DNA of 5,926 nucleotides from Bacteroidaceae bacterium (GCA_016292545.1 JAEDIG010000143.1:1-5926); one strand, 5' to 3'; counted from the stretch's first letter, positions 1-5,875 are shown. Translations and numbers: made by a program. The notes: generated by a model not told the origin, from the letters alone.

Positions 1-440
1 AGCACGTTGTTGCCCATCCGATAGAGAGGTGCAAGGAGGGAGCCTACGATACGCCCGTAGGTGCTATAGGGCAGCAGCAGGCCGGCCAGCCACCCCATGC
101 CGGCCAGCAGCAACACGGCCGTGGCCAGCAGAAAACCATGGCGCACCTTGCTGTGGGGCAACGAAAAGGCATATTTGTTGCGCTTGCGCCTGAACCAGGC
201 AATGGCATCCTGCATCACGCCCAGCGGGCAGATGACCGAACAATAGATGCGCCCGAAAAGCAGGGTGAGCACCACCAGAAACAGCAAAGCCCCCACATTG
301 AGGGCCAAAAGGGCGGGCATGAACTGTATCTTGGCCATCCAGCCCAGATACTGGTGAGCGGTGCCGGTGAAATCCACCAGCAGCCAGGTGACCAATAGCC
401 AAAAGATAATGGCCAATGTCAGTCGGATTTTCCTAAGCAT
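1..440 (-). CDS. Membrane 4Fe-4S binding protein (NapH/polyferredoxin-like), 3' part outside window
   Basis: The reading frame starts at the ATG at 440-438 on the minus strand and stays open for 146 codons to the left edge, so the C-terminal part is missing. The protein begins MLRKIRLTLAIIFWLLVTW. It shows a first membrane helix at about residues 6-23, a second at 41-62, and a third at about 103-124. Directly after helix 2 comes GRIYCSVICPLGVMQD (residues 64-78), with Cys67 and Cys71 followed by Pro. This CxxxCP arrangement after a helix is typical of the Fer4_5 type membrane iron-sulfur domain found in NapH, NosR and CcoG relatives, which pass electrons at the cytoplasmic membrane. A basic stretch (RRKRNK, 84-89) follows and should lie in the cytoplasm. 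The exact electron partners cannot be told. The gene is divergent from the GH123 gene and has its own TATCTTTG box 38 bases upstream of the start. Confidence 0.85.
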   Translation of the reverse strand, partial: MLRKIRLTLAIIFWLLVTWLLVDFTGTAHQYLGWMAKIQFMPALLALNVGALLFLVVLTLLFGRIYCSVICPLGVMQDAIAWFRRKRNKYAFSLPHSKVRHGFLLATAVLLLAGMGWLAGLLLPYSTYGRIVGSLLAPLYRMGNNV

Positions 441-477
441 AAACTTTTATTGTAGATGATGTTTGTTAAATTTTGTC

Positions 478-485
478 CAAAGATA
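478..485 (-). promoter_or_regulatory. Bacteroidota-type -7 box for the 4Fe-4S gene
   Basis: Read on the minus strand this is TATCTTTG, an exact match to the TAnnTTTG -7 consensus of the Bacteroidota housekeeping sigma factor. It would place the transcript start near 471 and leave a leader of about 30 bases before the ATG at 440. No convincing TTTG -33 element is present at the expected 19-21 base spacing, so the call rests on the -7 box and its position. Confidence 0.5.
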
Positions 486-581
486 TACATTTCTTATAAC
501 CCCACCACGCGCGATGCTGTTTTTTTAACTTTATTTATTACTCTATTTGCAGATTCATGCGCGTTTGTCGATTTTTATGCT

Positions 582-589
582 TACCTTTG
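582..589 (+). promoter_or_regulatory. Bacteroidota-type -7 box for the GH123 gene
   Basis: TACCTTTG matches TAnnTTTG exactly and lies 32 bases upstream of the ATG at 622, giving a leader of about 25 bases. TTTG motifs occur at 564-567 (14-base spacer) and 546-549 (32-base spacer), but neither has the usual 19-21 base spacing, so the -33 element is unclear. The box lies downstream of the in-frame TTG at 547, which argues that translation starts at 622. Confidence 0.5.
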
Positions 590-621
590 TGGCGATTTTT
601 ATCAAAAAACACGTAAAAACA

Positions 622-2358
622 ATGAACAAAACCACCACACCCGCGCTGCACGCCAAGCGCAGCACCCTATGCCAGTGCAGAACATGGCTGGCAGGACTTT
701 TCCTTGTGGCCATGCCCGCATTCGCCCAGCCCTCCGACGTGGAGCTGGCCGACCCCGAGCCCGCCTCGGCCGAATGCTGGAAGCAGGCCACCCAAACCCG
801 TCTGGGATGGGGAACCACCGACATGCGCTACAAGCGCAACGCCGTGCCCCGCTTGTCCTCCACCCTGCTGCTCAATGCCTGGAGAGGCGAGCGAGTGAGC
901 GCACAAGCCGTACTGGTATGCCCCAATGCCATCGGCAGAATGAGCTTCACGGTGAGCGACCTCACCTGCGGCAAACAGGTGATACCTGCCTCGCAGGTGA
1001 AGAAATACTTTGTGCGCTATGTGCTCAGCGACAGCCTCCCCGACAGGAGCAAGGAACTGCTGCTGGCCGACCGTCTGCAGCCCGCTGGCGAGATGGCCGT
1101 ACCCGCCGCCACCGTGCGCCCGCTGTGGCTCGACATAAAGGTGCCCGCCAACCAGGCTCCGGGCAAATACAAAGGTATGGTGAAAGTAACGTGCGACGGC
1201 ACAGAGCTGGAGCTCCCGCTCACGCTGCAGGTGTCGGCCCGCGTGCTGCCTCCCCCCTCGCAGTGGGCCTTCCACCTCGACCTCTGGCAAAATCCCTACT
1301 CCGTGGCCCGCTTCTACAACGTGCCGCTCTGGAGCAAGGAGCATTTCGACCTGATGCGCCCCACCATGGAACTTCTGGCCGATGCCGGCGAAAAGGTGAT
1401 TACGGCCAGCATCATCCAGCATCCCTGGAACTCGCAGACCGAGGACCCCTTTGAAAGCATGATCGGCAAGTTCAAGCGGACCGACGGCACATGGCACTAC
1501 GACTACCGGGTGTTCGACCGCTGGGTGGAATTCATGATGGATTGCGGCATAAAGGAGCAAATCGACTGCTACACACTACTGCCCTGGCATCTGACCTTTG
1601 AATACTTCAACGAGGCCGAAAACTGCACCCGACAGGTGAAGCTGGAGCCCGGGACGGCCGCCTATGAAGAATACCTGCTGCCCTTCCTCAAGGACTTTGC
1701 CGCCCATCTGAAGCAGAAGGGATGGTTCGAGAAGACATGCATCGCCATGGACGAACGGCCCAAGAATCTGCTGGAGCCGGCCCATGCGGTGCTGGCCAAA
1801 TCGGGCACAGGATTCAAGGTGGAAGGCGCAGTCAACTACTTCGGCCCCGAGGTGGCCGAACGCATGTATGACGTGAGTTTCGCCTACGAACAGCCCATTC
1901 TGGAGCCCCAGCAGCTGACTTCCCATCTGGCACAGGGCAAGCGCGTCACCTTCTACACCTGCTGCGGCCCCGACCGCCCCAACACCTTCGTGTCATCGCC
2001 ACCAGCCGAATCCACCTTCCTGGGATGGCATGCGGCAGCCGTAGGCTACAGCGGCTATCTGCGCTGGGCCTACAACAGCTGGGTGAAGAACCCCTGGCAG
2101 GACGCACGCTTCCGCACATGGCTGGCCGGCGACTGCTTCCTGGTGTACCCCGGCGGCAGCAGCATCCGCATGGAACGCCTGGTGGAAGGCATCCAGGACT
2201 ATGAGAAGATACGCATTCTGCGCAGCGAGCTGAAGGGCAAGAAACTGGAGCGGCTCAACAGCCTGCTGGAGCCCTTCGCCACATGCCAGGTGGACGCTTC
2301 GGCCAATGTGGAAGACATGATCCGCAACGCCAAGGCGGTGCTCCGCTCACTGGAATAA
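622..2358 (+). CDS. Secreted glycoside hydrolase, GH123/DUF4091 family (probable beta-N-acetylgalactosaminidase)
   Basis: A 578-residue protein, close to the usual GH123 length. I chose the ATG at 622 because it gives a clean signal peptide: basic n-region (K3, K12, R13, R20), hydrophobic core at about 22-31 and an AFA|Q cleavage site after residue 35. There is no lipobox Cys, so the mature enzyme is probably periplasmic. Family marks in order are: an N-terminal beta-rich region; WQNPYSVARF near residue 222; WSKEHFDLMRP with KVITASIIQHPW; the adjacent acidic pair D377-E378 in IAMDERP; GYLRWAYNSW at 478-487; and YPGGSSIRMERLVEGIQDYE from 509, the DUF4091 C-terminal signature. In characterised GH123 enzymes an Asp-Glu pair works by substrate-assisted catalysis on terminal beta-GalNAc of glycolipid glycans: Asp positions the N-acetyl group and Glu is the acid/base. 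Substrate here is inferred; many DUF4091 proteins are untested. No SusC/SusD genes are nearby, so this looks like a stand-alone gene. Confidence 0.87.
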   Translation: MNKTTTPALHAKRSTLCQCRTWLAGLFLVAMPAFAQPSDVELADPEPASAECWKQATQTRLGWGTTDMRYKRNAVPRLSSTLLLNAWRGERVSAQAVLVCPNAIGRMSFTVSDLTCGKQVIPASQVKKYFVRYVLSDSLPDRSKELLLADRLQPAGEMAVPAATVRPLWLDIKVPANQAPGKYKGMVKVTCDGTELELPLTLQVSARVLPPPSQWAFHLDLWQNPYSVARFYNVPLWSKEHFDLMRPTMELLADAGEKVITASIIQHPWNSQTEDPFESMIGKFKRTDGTWHYDYRVFDRWVEFMMDCGIKEQIDCYTLLPWHLTFEYFNEAENCTRQVKLEPGTAAYEEYLLPFLKDFAAHLKQKGWFEKTCIAMDERPKNLLEPAHAVLAKSGTGFKVEGAVNYFGPEVAERMYDVSFAYEQPILEPQQLTSHLAQGKRVTFYTCCGPDRPNTFVSSPPAESTFLGWHAAAVGYSGYLRWAYNSWVKNPWQDARFRTWLAGDCFLVYPGGSSIRMERLVEGIQDYEKIRILRSELKGKKLERLNSLLEPFATCQVDASANVEDMIRNAKAVLRSLE

Positions 2359-2398
2359 CCCCCGCATCCGCACGGCCCGCCTCAGCGCAGCCGGCGGC

Positions 2399-2448
2399 AA
2401 TCCTCCCCCACGTGGCCACCCCGGTGCCATGCGGGGGAGGATTTTTTT
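2399..2448 (+). terminator. Intrinsic terminator after the GH123 gene
   Basis: AATCCTCCCCC (2399-2409) pairs perfectly with GGGGGAGGATT (2433-2443). Inside it, after one A/C mismatch and a C-G pair, GTGGC (2412-2416) pairs with GCCAT (2426-2430, one G-U). The stem runs straight into seven T residues (2442-2448). It lies 40 bases after the stop codon at 2358 and closes this transcript before the promoter of the next gene. Confidence 0.92.
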
Positions 2449-2514
2449 GCGTCCAGAAGGAGAACAAGCGCAAAAAAAGTGAAAGTTTTGTGCGGTTATT
2501 CCAACGATTCTTTG

Positions 2515-2522
2515 TAACTTTG
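2515..2522 (+). promoter_or_regulatory. Bacteroidota-type -7 box for the corA-family gene
   Basis: TAACTTTG matches TAnnTTTG exactly, within a TTTGTAACTTTGCGG context that is typical of Bacteroidales promoters. A TTTG at 2487-2490 could be the -33 element, although the 24-base spacer is longer than the usual 19-21. Transcription would start near 2529 and give a leader of about 145 bases before the ATG at 2674. Confidence 0.6.
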
Positions 2523-2550
2523 CGGCCGAAAAAATAACAAACAACAGAAA

Positions 2551-2586
2551 ATGGACGACTATCACGCGGAAAATATGAAGCTGTAG
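2551..2586 (+). CDS. Possible 11-residue leader peptide upstream of corA
   Basis: The first ATG of the inferred transcript opens a frame encoding MDDYHAENMKL, ending at TAG (2584-2586). Its start has the A-rich context (AACAACAGAAA-ATG) favoured in Bacteroidota, at about 22 bases from the inferred transcript start. The frame is the same as that of the transporter gene, separated by the stop and 29 further codons. It could be a translated leader peptide that tunes expression of the transporter, or it could be chance; a frame this short has no statistical weight alone. Confidence 0.25.
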   Translation: MDDYHAENMKL

Positions 2587-2658
2587 GCCGCCGGACGTGA
2601 ATGCCTCTCGCAGGCCACCTCCCGGTTGGTTATCATTCATCATGTATTCACTTTCAAC

Positions 2659-2665
2659 AAGGAGG
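2659..2665 (+). promoter_or_regulatory. Strong Shine-Dalgarno that fixes the corA start
   Basis: AAGGAGG lies eight bases upstream of the ATG at 2674. Strong Shine-Dalgarno sequences are uncommon in Bacteroidota, and the neighbouring genes lack one. Its position supports the start at 2674 over the in-frame TTG at 2626. Confidence 0.75.
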
Positions 2666-2673
2666 ACCTGAAG

Positions 2674-3600
2674 ATGCGAACGTATTGGAACACGACAAAT
2701 GGACTTCGTACAATGGAAGAGTGGCAGCAGGGGTGCTGGGTGCAAGTGACATGCCCCACCCAAGAGGACTGCGACTTCCTGGAACACACGCTGGGCATTC
2801 CCGACTATTTTATATCAGATATTGCCGACACCGACGAGCGGGCTCGCTATGAGTTTGACGAAGGATGGATTCTCATCATCCTGCGTATACCGTATGTGAA
2901 GGAGGTGCGGTCGCGCACGCCCTACATCACCATCCCTCTGGGTATCATCATGGGCAAGGGTGTGTGTGTGACGCTGTGCAATTTCGAAACCAACATGATG
3001 ATAGACTTCGTGTCGTTCCAGCAACGCCGCGGACAGGGATTCACCGATTCGGTGGACATGGTATTCCGCCTGTTCCTGAGCAGTGCCGTGTGGTATCTGA
3101 AGCGTCTGAAGCAGATCAGTGCCCTGCTGGAAAAATCGAAGGAGAACCTCGACCGCCACATCGACAACGCCGACCTCATCAACCTGAGCAAACTGCAGGA
3201 CAGCCTCACCTTCTTCATCACCTCCATCCGCGGCAACGAGACACTGCTGAGCAAACTCAAGTTCAAGCTGCCCGTAGACGAACTGGACGCCGACCTCATC
3301 GAGGACGTCAACATCGAGATGTCGCAGGCGCGCGAATCGGCCTCCATCTATGCCAACATCCTCGACTCCACAATGGACACCTATGCCAACATCATCAACA
3401 ACAACATGAGCGGCGTGATGAAAATGCTCACCAGCATCAGCATCATCATGATGTTCCCCACACTGGTGGCCAGCCTTTTCGGAATGAACCTGGTGAACGG
3501 CATGGAAACGACATGGTGGGGATTCCCCCTTGCATTGGTCATTTCCATAGGCGTTACGTTCCTGTTGCTGTGGTATTTCAAGCGAAAAACGTGGATTTAG
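2674..3600 (+). CDS. corA: CorA-family divalent metal cation transporter
   Basis: A 308-residue inner-membrane protein of the length and layout expected for CorA. The N-terminal cytoplasmic alpha/beta domain (about 1-130) includes SDIADTDERARYE near residue 48. It is followed by a long helical stalk (about 130-245). Two membrane helices close the protein: TM1 at about 250-269, ending in the family signature Gly-Met-Asn (G270-M271-N272, in LFGMNLVNG), and TM2 at about 282-302, followed by the basic tail KRKTWI. CorA channels are pentamers that let Mg2+, and in some members Co2+, Ni2+ or Zn2+, into the cell; the GMN motif forms the selectivity entrance. The short loop after GMN (LVNGMETTWW) lacks the MPEL sequence of classical CorA, so the ion preference is open. 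The start at 2674 is set by AAGGAGG at 2659. The gene seems to be transcribed alone from a promoter near 2515, with an unusual leader. No clear intrinsic terminator follows it. Confidence 0.92.
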   Translation: MRTYWNTTNGLRTMEEWQQGCWVQVTCPTQEDCDFLEHTLGIPDYFISDIADTDERARYEFDEGWILIILRIPYVKEVRSRTPYITIPLGIIMGKGVCVTLCNFETNMMIDFVSFQQRRGQGFTDSVDMVFRLFLSSAVWYLKRLKQISALLEKSKENLDRHIDNADLINLSKLQDSLTFFITSIRGNETLLSKLKFKLPVDELDADLIEDVNIEMSQARESASIYANILDSTMDTYANIINNNMSGVMKMLTSISIIMMFPTLVASLFGMNLVNGMETTWWGFPLALVISIGVTFLLLWYFKRKTWI

Positions 3601-3605
3601 CCCCA

Positions 3606-3654
3606 TTTTTTAAAAAAAACAACGGAATTTCTAGGTAGTAAGAGATTTTTTACC
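3606..3654 (+). other. AT-rich gap after corA: T6A8 tract and weak stem
   Basis: Six T (3606-3611) are followed by eight A (3612-3619), a bent-DNA type tract directly after the stop codon. Next, AGGTA (3633-3637) can pair with TACCT (3651-3655) around a T-rich loop. Neither is a convincing intrinsic terminator because the stem has few G-C pairs. Readthrough from corA into the next gene therefore cannot be excluded. Confidence 0.3.
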
Positions 3655-3662
3655 TTAATTTG
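3655..3662 (+). promoter_or_regulatory. Tentative -7 box for the DUF349 gene
   Basis: TTAATTTG differs from TAnnTTTG at one position (T for A at the second base). It would start transcription near 3668 and give a leader of about 50 bases before the ATG at 3718. No good -33 element is seen at the expected spacing. The AT-rich surroundings, including the T6A8 tract upstream, fit a promoter region. Confidence 0.35.
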
Positions 3663-3671
3663 TGCCTTGAA

Positions 3672-3690
3672 AACTTGGTAAAACCAGGTT
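3672..3690 (+). other. Small stem-loop in the leader of the DUF349 gene
   Basis: AACTTGGT (3672-3679) pairs with ACCAGGTT (3683-3690), eight pairs including one U-G, around an AAA loop. No T run follows, so it is not a terminator. It would sit at the very 5' end of the inferred mRNA, where such stems can protect a transcript from decay. That role is inference. Confidence 0.4.
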
Positions 3691-3717
3691 ATTGTCGAAT
3701 ACAAATCGAATAACAAC

Positions 3718-5547
3718 ATGATGATGGACTCTTTAGAGACTAATGAAACCACTGCCATTGAGCAGTCTTCTGAGCAAATCGAAACGATTTTGAACCCAGT
3801 GAACGAAGGGGCCGAGGAAGCCGCCCAGACACAACCCCAGACAAAAGAGGAAGTGGTGGCCATGGCCAAGGAAATGATTGCCAGCCAAGACCCCATTGAC
3901 AAGCAAAAGGCCGACATGCTGAAAGCCACGTTCTACAAACTCCACAACACCGAGACAATGCAGGAACGCGACAAATTCGTGGAAGCTGGCGGAGAGATTG
4001 AGAAGTTTGTGCCCAAGCTGGATGCCCTTGAGCCGGAATTCCGCGCACTGATGCAAATCATCCGCGACCGCAGGGCCGCCGAGCTGGAGGAAGTGGAACG
4101 CCAGAAACAGCAGAACCTGGATGCCAAACTGCGCATCCTGGAGCGCATACAGCAACTGGCCGCCACCCCTGAAGAGGCCAACCAGCACTTCGACGAGTTC
4201 AAGGCCCTGCAGGCCGAATGGAAAGAGATAAAGGCGGTGCCAGCCGAGCGCGCCACAGAGCTGTGGAAAAACTACCAGCTCTATGTGGAGCAGTTCTACG
4301 ACCTGTTGAAGCTGGGCCATGAGCTCCGCGACTATGACTTCCGCAAGAATCTGGAAATAAAGACCAAGCTCTGCGAGCAGGCCGAGGCACTGGCCACAGA
4401 AGAAGACGTGGTGGCCGCCATCAACCAGCTGCAGAACCTACATCAGGAATGGAAGGAGACCGGCCCCGTGGCCAAGGACCTCCGCGACGAGATATGGAAC
4501 CGCTTCAAGGAGGCCAGCACCATCGTGCGCAAGCGCCACCAGGCCCATTTTGAGGCACAGAAGGCCATGCAGGAAGAGAATCTGGCCAAGAAGGAAGCCC
4601 TCTGCGAACAGATTGAGGCCGTAGACACAGAAGCCCTGAAGACCTTTGCCGACTGGGACCGCGTAACCAAGGAGATTATCGACATGCAAACCAGCTGGAA
4701 GGCCATCGGATATGCCACCCAGAAGATGAATACGGTAGTGTTTGAGCGTTTCCGCATGGCCTGCGACAAGTTCTTCGAGCAGAAGGCACAGTTCTTCCGC
4801 CAAGTGAAAGAGAGCCAGAACGAGAACCTGGCCAAGAAGAAGGCCCTAGTGGAGCGCGCCGAGGCACTGGCCGAGAGCACCGACTGGAAGGCCACAGCCG
4901 ATGCCTTCGTGGAGATGCAGAAACAATGGAAGGAAATAGGCTCCGTGCCCCGCAAGTTTGCCGACTCGCTGTGGAAGCGTTTCATCCAGGCATGCGACAA
5001 GTTCTTCGAGGAGAAGAAGAAAGCCCAGAGTTCTGCCAACGAGGAGCAGAAGGCCAATCTGGAGCAGAAGCGCGGACTCATCGCCCAGCTGCAGGAACTG
5101 GTGGACGGCGGCGACAACGGACAGCTCATTGCCAAGGCCAAGGAGATACAGAAGCAGTGGAATGCCATCGGACATGTGCCCTTCCGCGAAAAGGACCAGG
5201 TGTATGAGGCCTTCAGTTCGCTGATGGACAAGATATACAAGAACCAGAGCGAGAACGTTGCACGCCGCAGGCTCAAGAACTTCAAGAACAGCCTGGCAGC
5301 AAAGGTGGACGAGGGCACGTCGGCAATAAACACGGAGCGGGCAAAGATGATGCGCGCATACGAAAACCTGAAAACGGAAATCCAGACCTACGAGAACAAT
5401 CTGGGATTCCTGTCTGCCTCCTCGAAAAAAGGCAATACGCTGGTGGACACCATGCGCAAGAAGGTGGACAAGCTGCGCGACGAGCTCAACCTGCTGGCCG
5501 AAAAGATTCGCGCCGTGGACGAGACCATAAACAACAGCAAACAATAA
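3718..5547 (+). CDS. DUF349 repeat protein, five repeats
   Basis: A 609-residue, highly charged, almost wholly helical protein with no signal peptide or membrane helix, so probably cytoplasmic. An acidic, Gln/Thr-rich N-terminus (1-40) leads into helical sequence and then five DUF349 units. Each is built around a W-K/N-x-I/T-G/K core followed by a helix with aromatic residues. The core tryptophans are W168, W245, W327, W404 and W481, spaced 77, 82, 77 and 77 residues. Units 3 and 4 share ACDKFFE exactly 77 codons apart, even at DNA level. The C-terminal part (about 510-609) is a coiled-coil-like region containing YENNLGFL, which I recall as conserved in Bacteroidota members. The start is one of three tandem ATG codons (3718, 3721, 3724); the leader TCGAATAACAAC has no Shine-Dalgarno. 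DUF349 has no firmly established biochemical role. The repeated helical units suggest a scaffold or binding protein, which is inference. Confidence 0.9.
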   Translation: MMMDSLETNETTAIEQSSEQIETILNPVNEGAEEAAQTQPQTKEEVVAMAKEMIASQDPIDKQKADMLKATFYKLHNTETMQERDKFVEAGGEIEKFVPKLDALEPEFRALMQIIRDRRAAELEEVERQKQQNLDAKLRILERIQQLAATPEEANQHFDEFKALQAEWKEIKAVPAERATELWKNYQLYVEQFYDLLKLGHELRDYDFRKNLEIKTKLCEQAEALATEEDVVAAINQLQNLHQEWKETGPVAKDLRDEIWNRFKEASTIVRKRHQAHFEAQKAMQEENLAKKEALCEQIEAVDTEALKTFADWDRVTKEIIDMQTSWKAIGYATQKMNTVVFERFRMACDKFFEQKAQFFRQVKESQNENLAKKKALVERAEALAESTDWKATADAFVEMQKQWKEIGSVPRKFADSLWKRFIQACDKFFEEKKKAQSSANEEQKANLEQKRGLIAQLQELVDGGDNGQLIAKAKEIQKQWNAIGHVPFREKDQVYEAFSSLMDKIYKNQSENVARRRLKNFKNSLAAKVDEGTSAINTERAKMMRAYENLKTEIQTYENNLGFLSASSKKGNTLVDTMRKKVDKLRDELNLLAEKIRAVDETINNSKQ

Positions 5548-5573
5548 GAAACACCACACACAAAACATTCCAA

Positions 5574-5622
5574 CCGGAGGAGGCCCGCCATCTGAGGCAG
5601 GGGCCTCCTCCGGCGTTTCTTT
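5574..5622 (+). terminator. Intrinsic terminator after the DUF349 gene
   Basis: CCGGAGGAGGCCC (5574-5586) pairs perfectly over 13 bases with GGGCCTCCTCCGG (5601-5613). The 14-base loop can close further by GCC/GGC (5587-5589 with 5596-5598). The T run (TTTCTTT, 5615-5621) is interrupted by a C, but the stem is very stable. It starts 27 bases after the stop codon. Confidence 0.88.
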
Positions 5623-5634
5623 CAGCGGGCATAG

Positions 5635-5683
5635 TGATGATAAAAAACAAATTGGTACGACTCACCTCAGATTTTTGTCATCA
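5635..5683. repeat. Imperfect inverted repeat, 12-bp arms
   Basis: TGATGATAAAAA (5635-5646) pairs with TTTTTGTCATCA (5672-5683): eleven Watson-Crick pairs and one T-G position, around a 25-base loop. It is not followed by a T run on either strand in the usual terminator layout. It may be a structured RNA element, a protein-binding palindrome or the worn ends of an inserted element; the sequence does not decide. Confidence 0.5.
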
Positions 5684-5694
5684 TATAGCATTGA

Positions 5695-5759
5695 GGCGTT
5701 GCAGTTGTTGCAGTTGTTGCAGTTGTTGCAGTTATTTTCGGGCCTATAACTGCAACGCC
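5695..5759. repeat. REP-like palindrome with four tandem 9-bp copies in its left arm
   Basis: GTTGCAGTT occurs four times head to tail without a mismatch (5698-5706, 5707-5715, 5716-5724, 5725-5733). The first copy is preceded by GGC and the last is followed by AT. The right arm, ATAACTGCAACGCC (5746-5759), is the reverse complement of GGC-GTTGCAGTT-AT. Removing three copies gives a perfect 14-bp stem with the 10-base loop TTTCGGGCCT. As it stands, the right arm can pair either with the outer end (GGCGTTGCAGTT, 12 bp, 41-base loop) or with the innermost copy (GTTGCAGTTAT, 11 bp, 10-base loop). No gene overlaps it. Confidence 0.85.
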
Positions 5760-5826
5760 ACCTCCCATTCCGCCTACAGCCTACGGCCATCCCTCCCGCT
5801 CAGCCCCTCCCCTCTCCTGTCCCCAG
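5758..5826 (+). other. Pyrimidine-rich, G-poor tract
   Basis: This stretch is rich in C and T on the plus strand, with runs such as CAGCCCCTCCCCTCTCCTG, and contains the near-repeat GCCTAC-AGCCTAC. No gene, terminator or promoter box is seen in it. It lies between the palindrome and the tRNA terminator. Confidence 0.4.
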
Positions 5827-5843
5827 GGAACATACGCACACAC

Positions 5844-5875
5844 AAAAAAAGCCCTCCGCAGGATGGGGAGGACTT
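5844..5875 (-). terminator. Intrinsic terminator of the tRNA-Gln transcript
   Basis: On the minus strand AAGTCCTCC pairs with GGAGGGCTT (one T-G position) around a 9-base loop and runs into T residues (complement of A5844-A5850). It begins three bases after the mature 3' end of the tRNA, so this tRNA is probably the last gene of its transcript. Confidence 0.85.

Larger units (their letters stand above)
2529..2673 (+). promoter_or_regulatory. Long 5' leader of the corA-family gene
   Basis: About 145 bases lie between the inferred transcript start and the start codon, far longer than the other leaders here. It contains an 11-codon reading frame (2551-2586), a small hairpin GCCT-ctcgc-AGGC (2603-2615), a CCTCC element (2618-2622) able to pair with the GGAGG of the ribosome binding site (2661-2665), and a second short frame (2642-2671) ending two bases before the corA start. 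These elements are visible; a regulatory role, for example in response to magnesium, is inference. I see no intrinsic terminator in the leader and do not recognise a known magnesium riboswitch. Confidence 0.35.

Noticed and set aside
547..621. N-terminal extension of the GH123 protein from a TTG codon at 547
   Set aside because: It would bury the signal peptide 25 residues inside the protein, and the start lies upstream of the TACCTTTG promoter box at 582-589. The ATG at 622 gives a normal signal peptide.
456..1454. 332-codon plus-strand frame overlapping the GH123 start
   Set aside because: It is rich in Arg, Ala and Pro in the manner of a frame-shifted reading of GC-rich DNA and has no family signature.
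667..1560. Long open frame on the minus strand inside the GH123 gene (297 codons)
   Set aside because: It mirrors the GC-rich codon pattern of the plus-strand gene, encodes His/Gly/Val-rich sequence without recognisable motifs, and overlaps a convincing gene throughout.
2626..2673. N-terminal extension of the CorA protein from a TTG codon at 2626
   Set aside because: The strong AAGGAGG at 2659-2665 has ideal spacing to the ATG at 2674, and the CorA homology fits a start there.
2960..2970. GTGTGTGTGTG dinucleotide run within corA as a phase-variation switch
   Set aside because: At about five units it is too short to be a credible slippage switch, and it encodes ordinary residues (GVCVT) of the transporter.
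3606..3625. T6A8 tract as an intrinsic terminator for corA
   Set aside because: It has no G-C stem preceding the T run, so it does not fit a terminator; it is better described as an AT-rich promoter-side tract.
2815..3638. Long frames on both strands overlapping corA (for example minus 2815-3606 and plus 2865-3638)
   Set aside because: Both are His/Gln/Arg-rich shadows of the transporter's codon pattern. The CorA frame has two membrane helices and GMN.
4443..5568. Long minus-strand frames inside the DUF349 gene (4443-5333 and 4846-5568)
   Set aside because: They are antisense images of the Lys/Glu/Leu-rich repeats, giving artificial Ser/Phe/Leu-rich hydrophobic sequence. The plus-strand repeat protein explains the DNA.
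5698..5733. CRISPR-like or minisatellite array
   Set aside because: The units are only 9 bp and directly adjacent with no spacers, so this is a short tandem repeat and not a CRISPR array.
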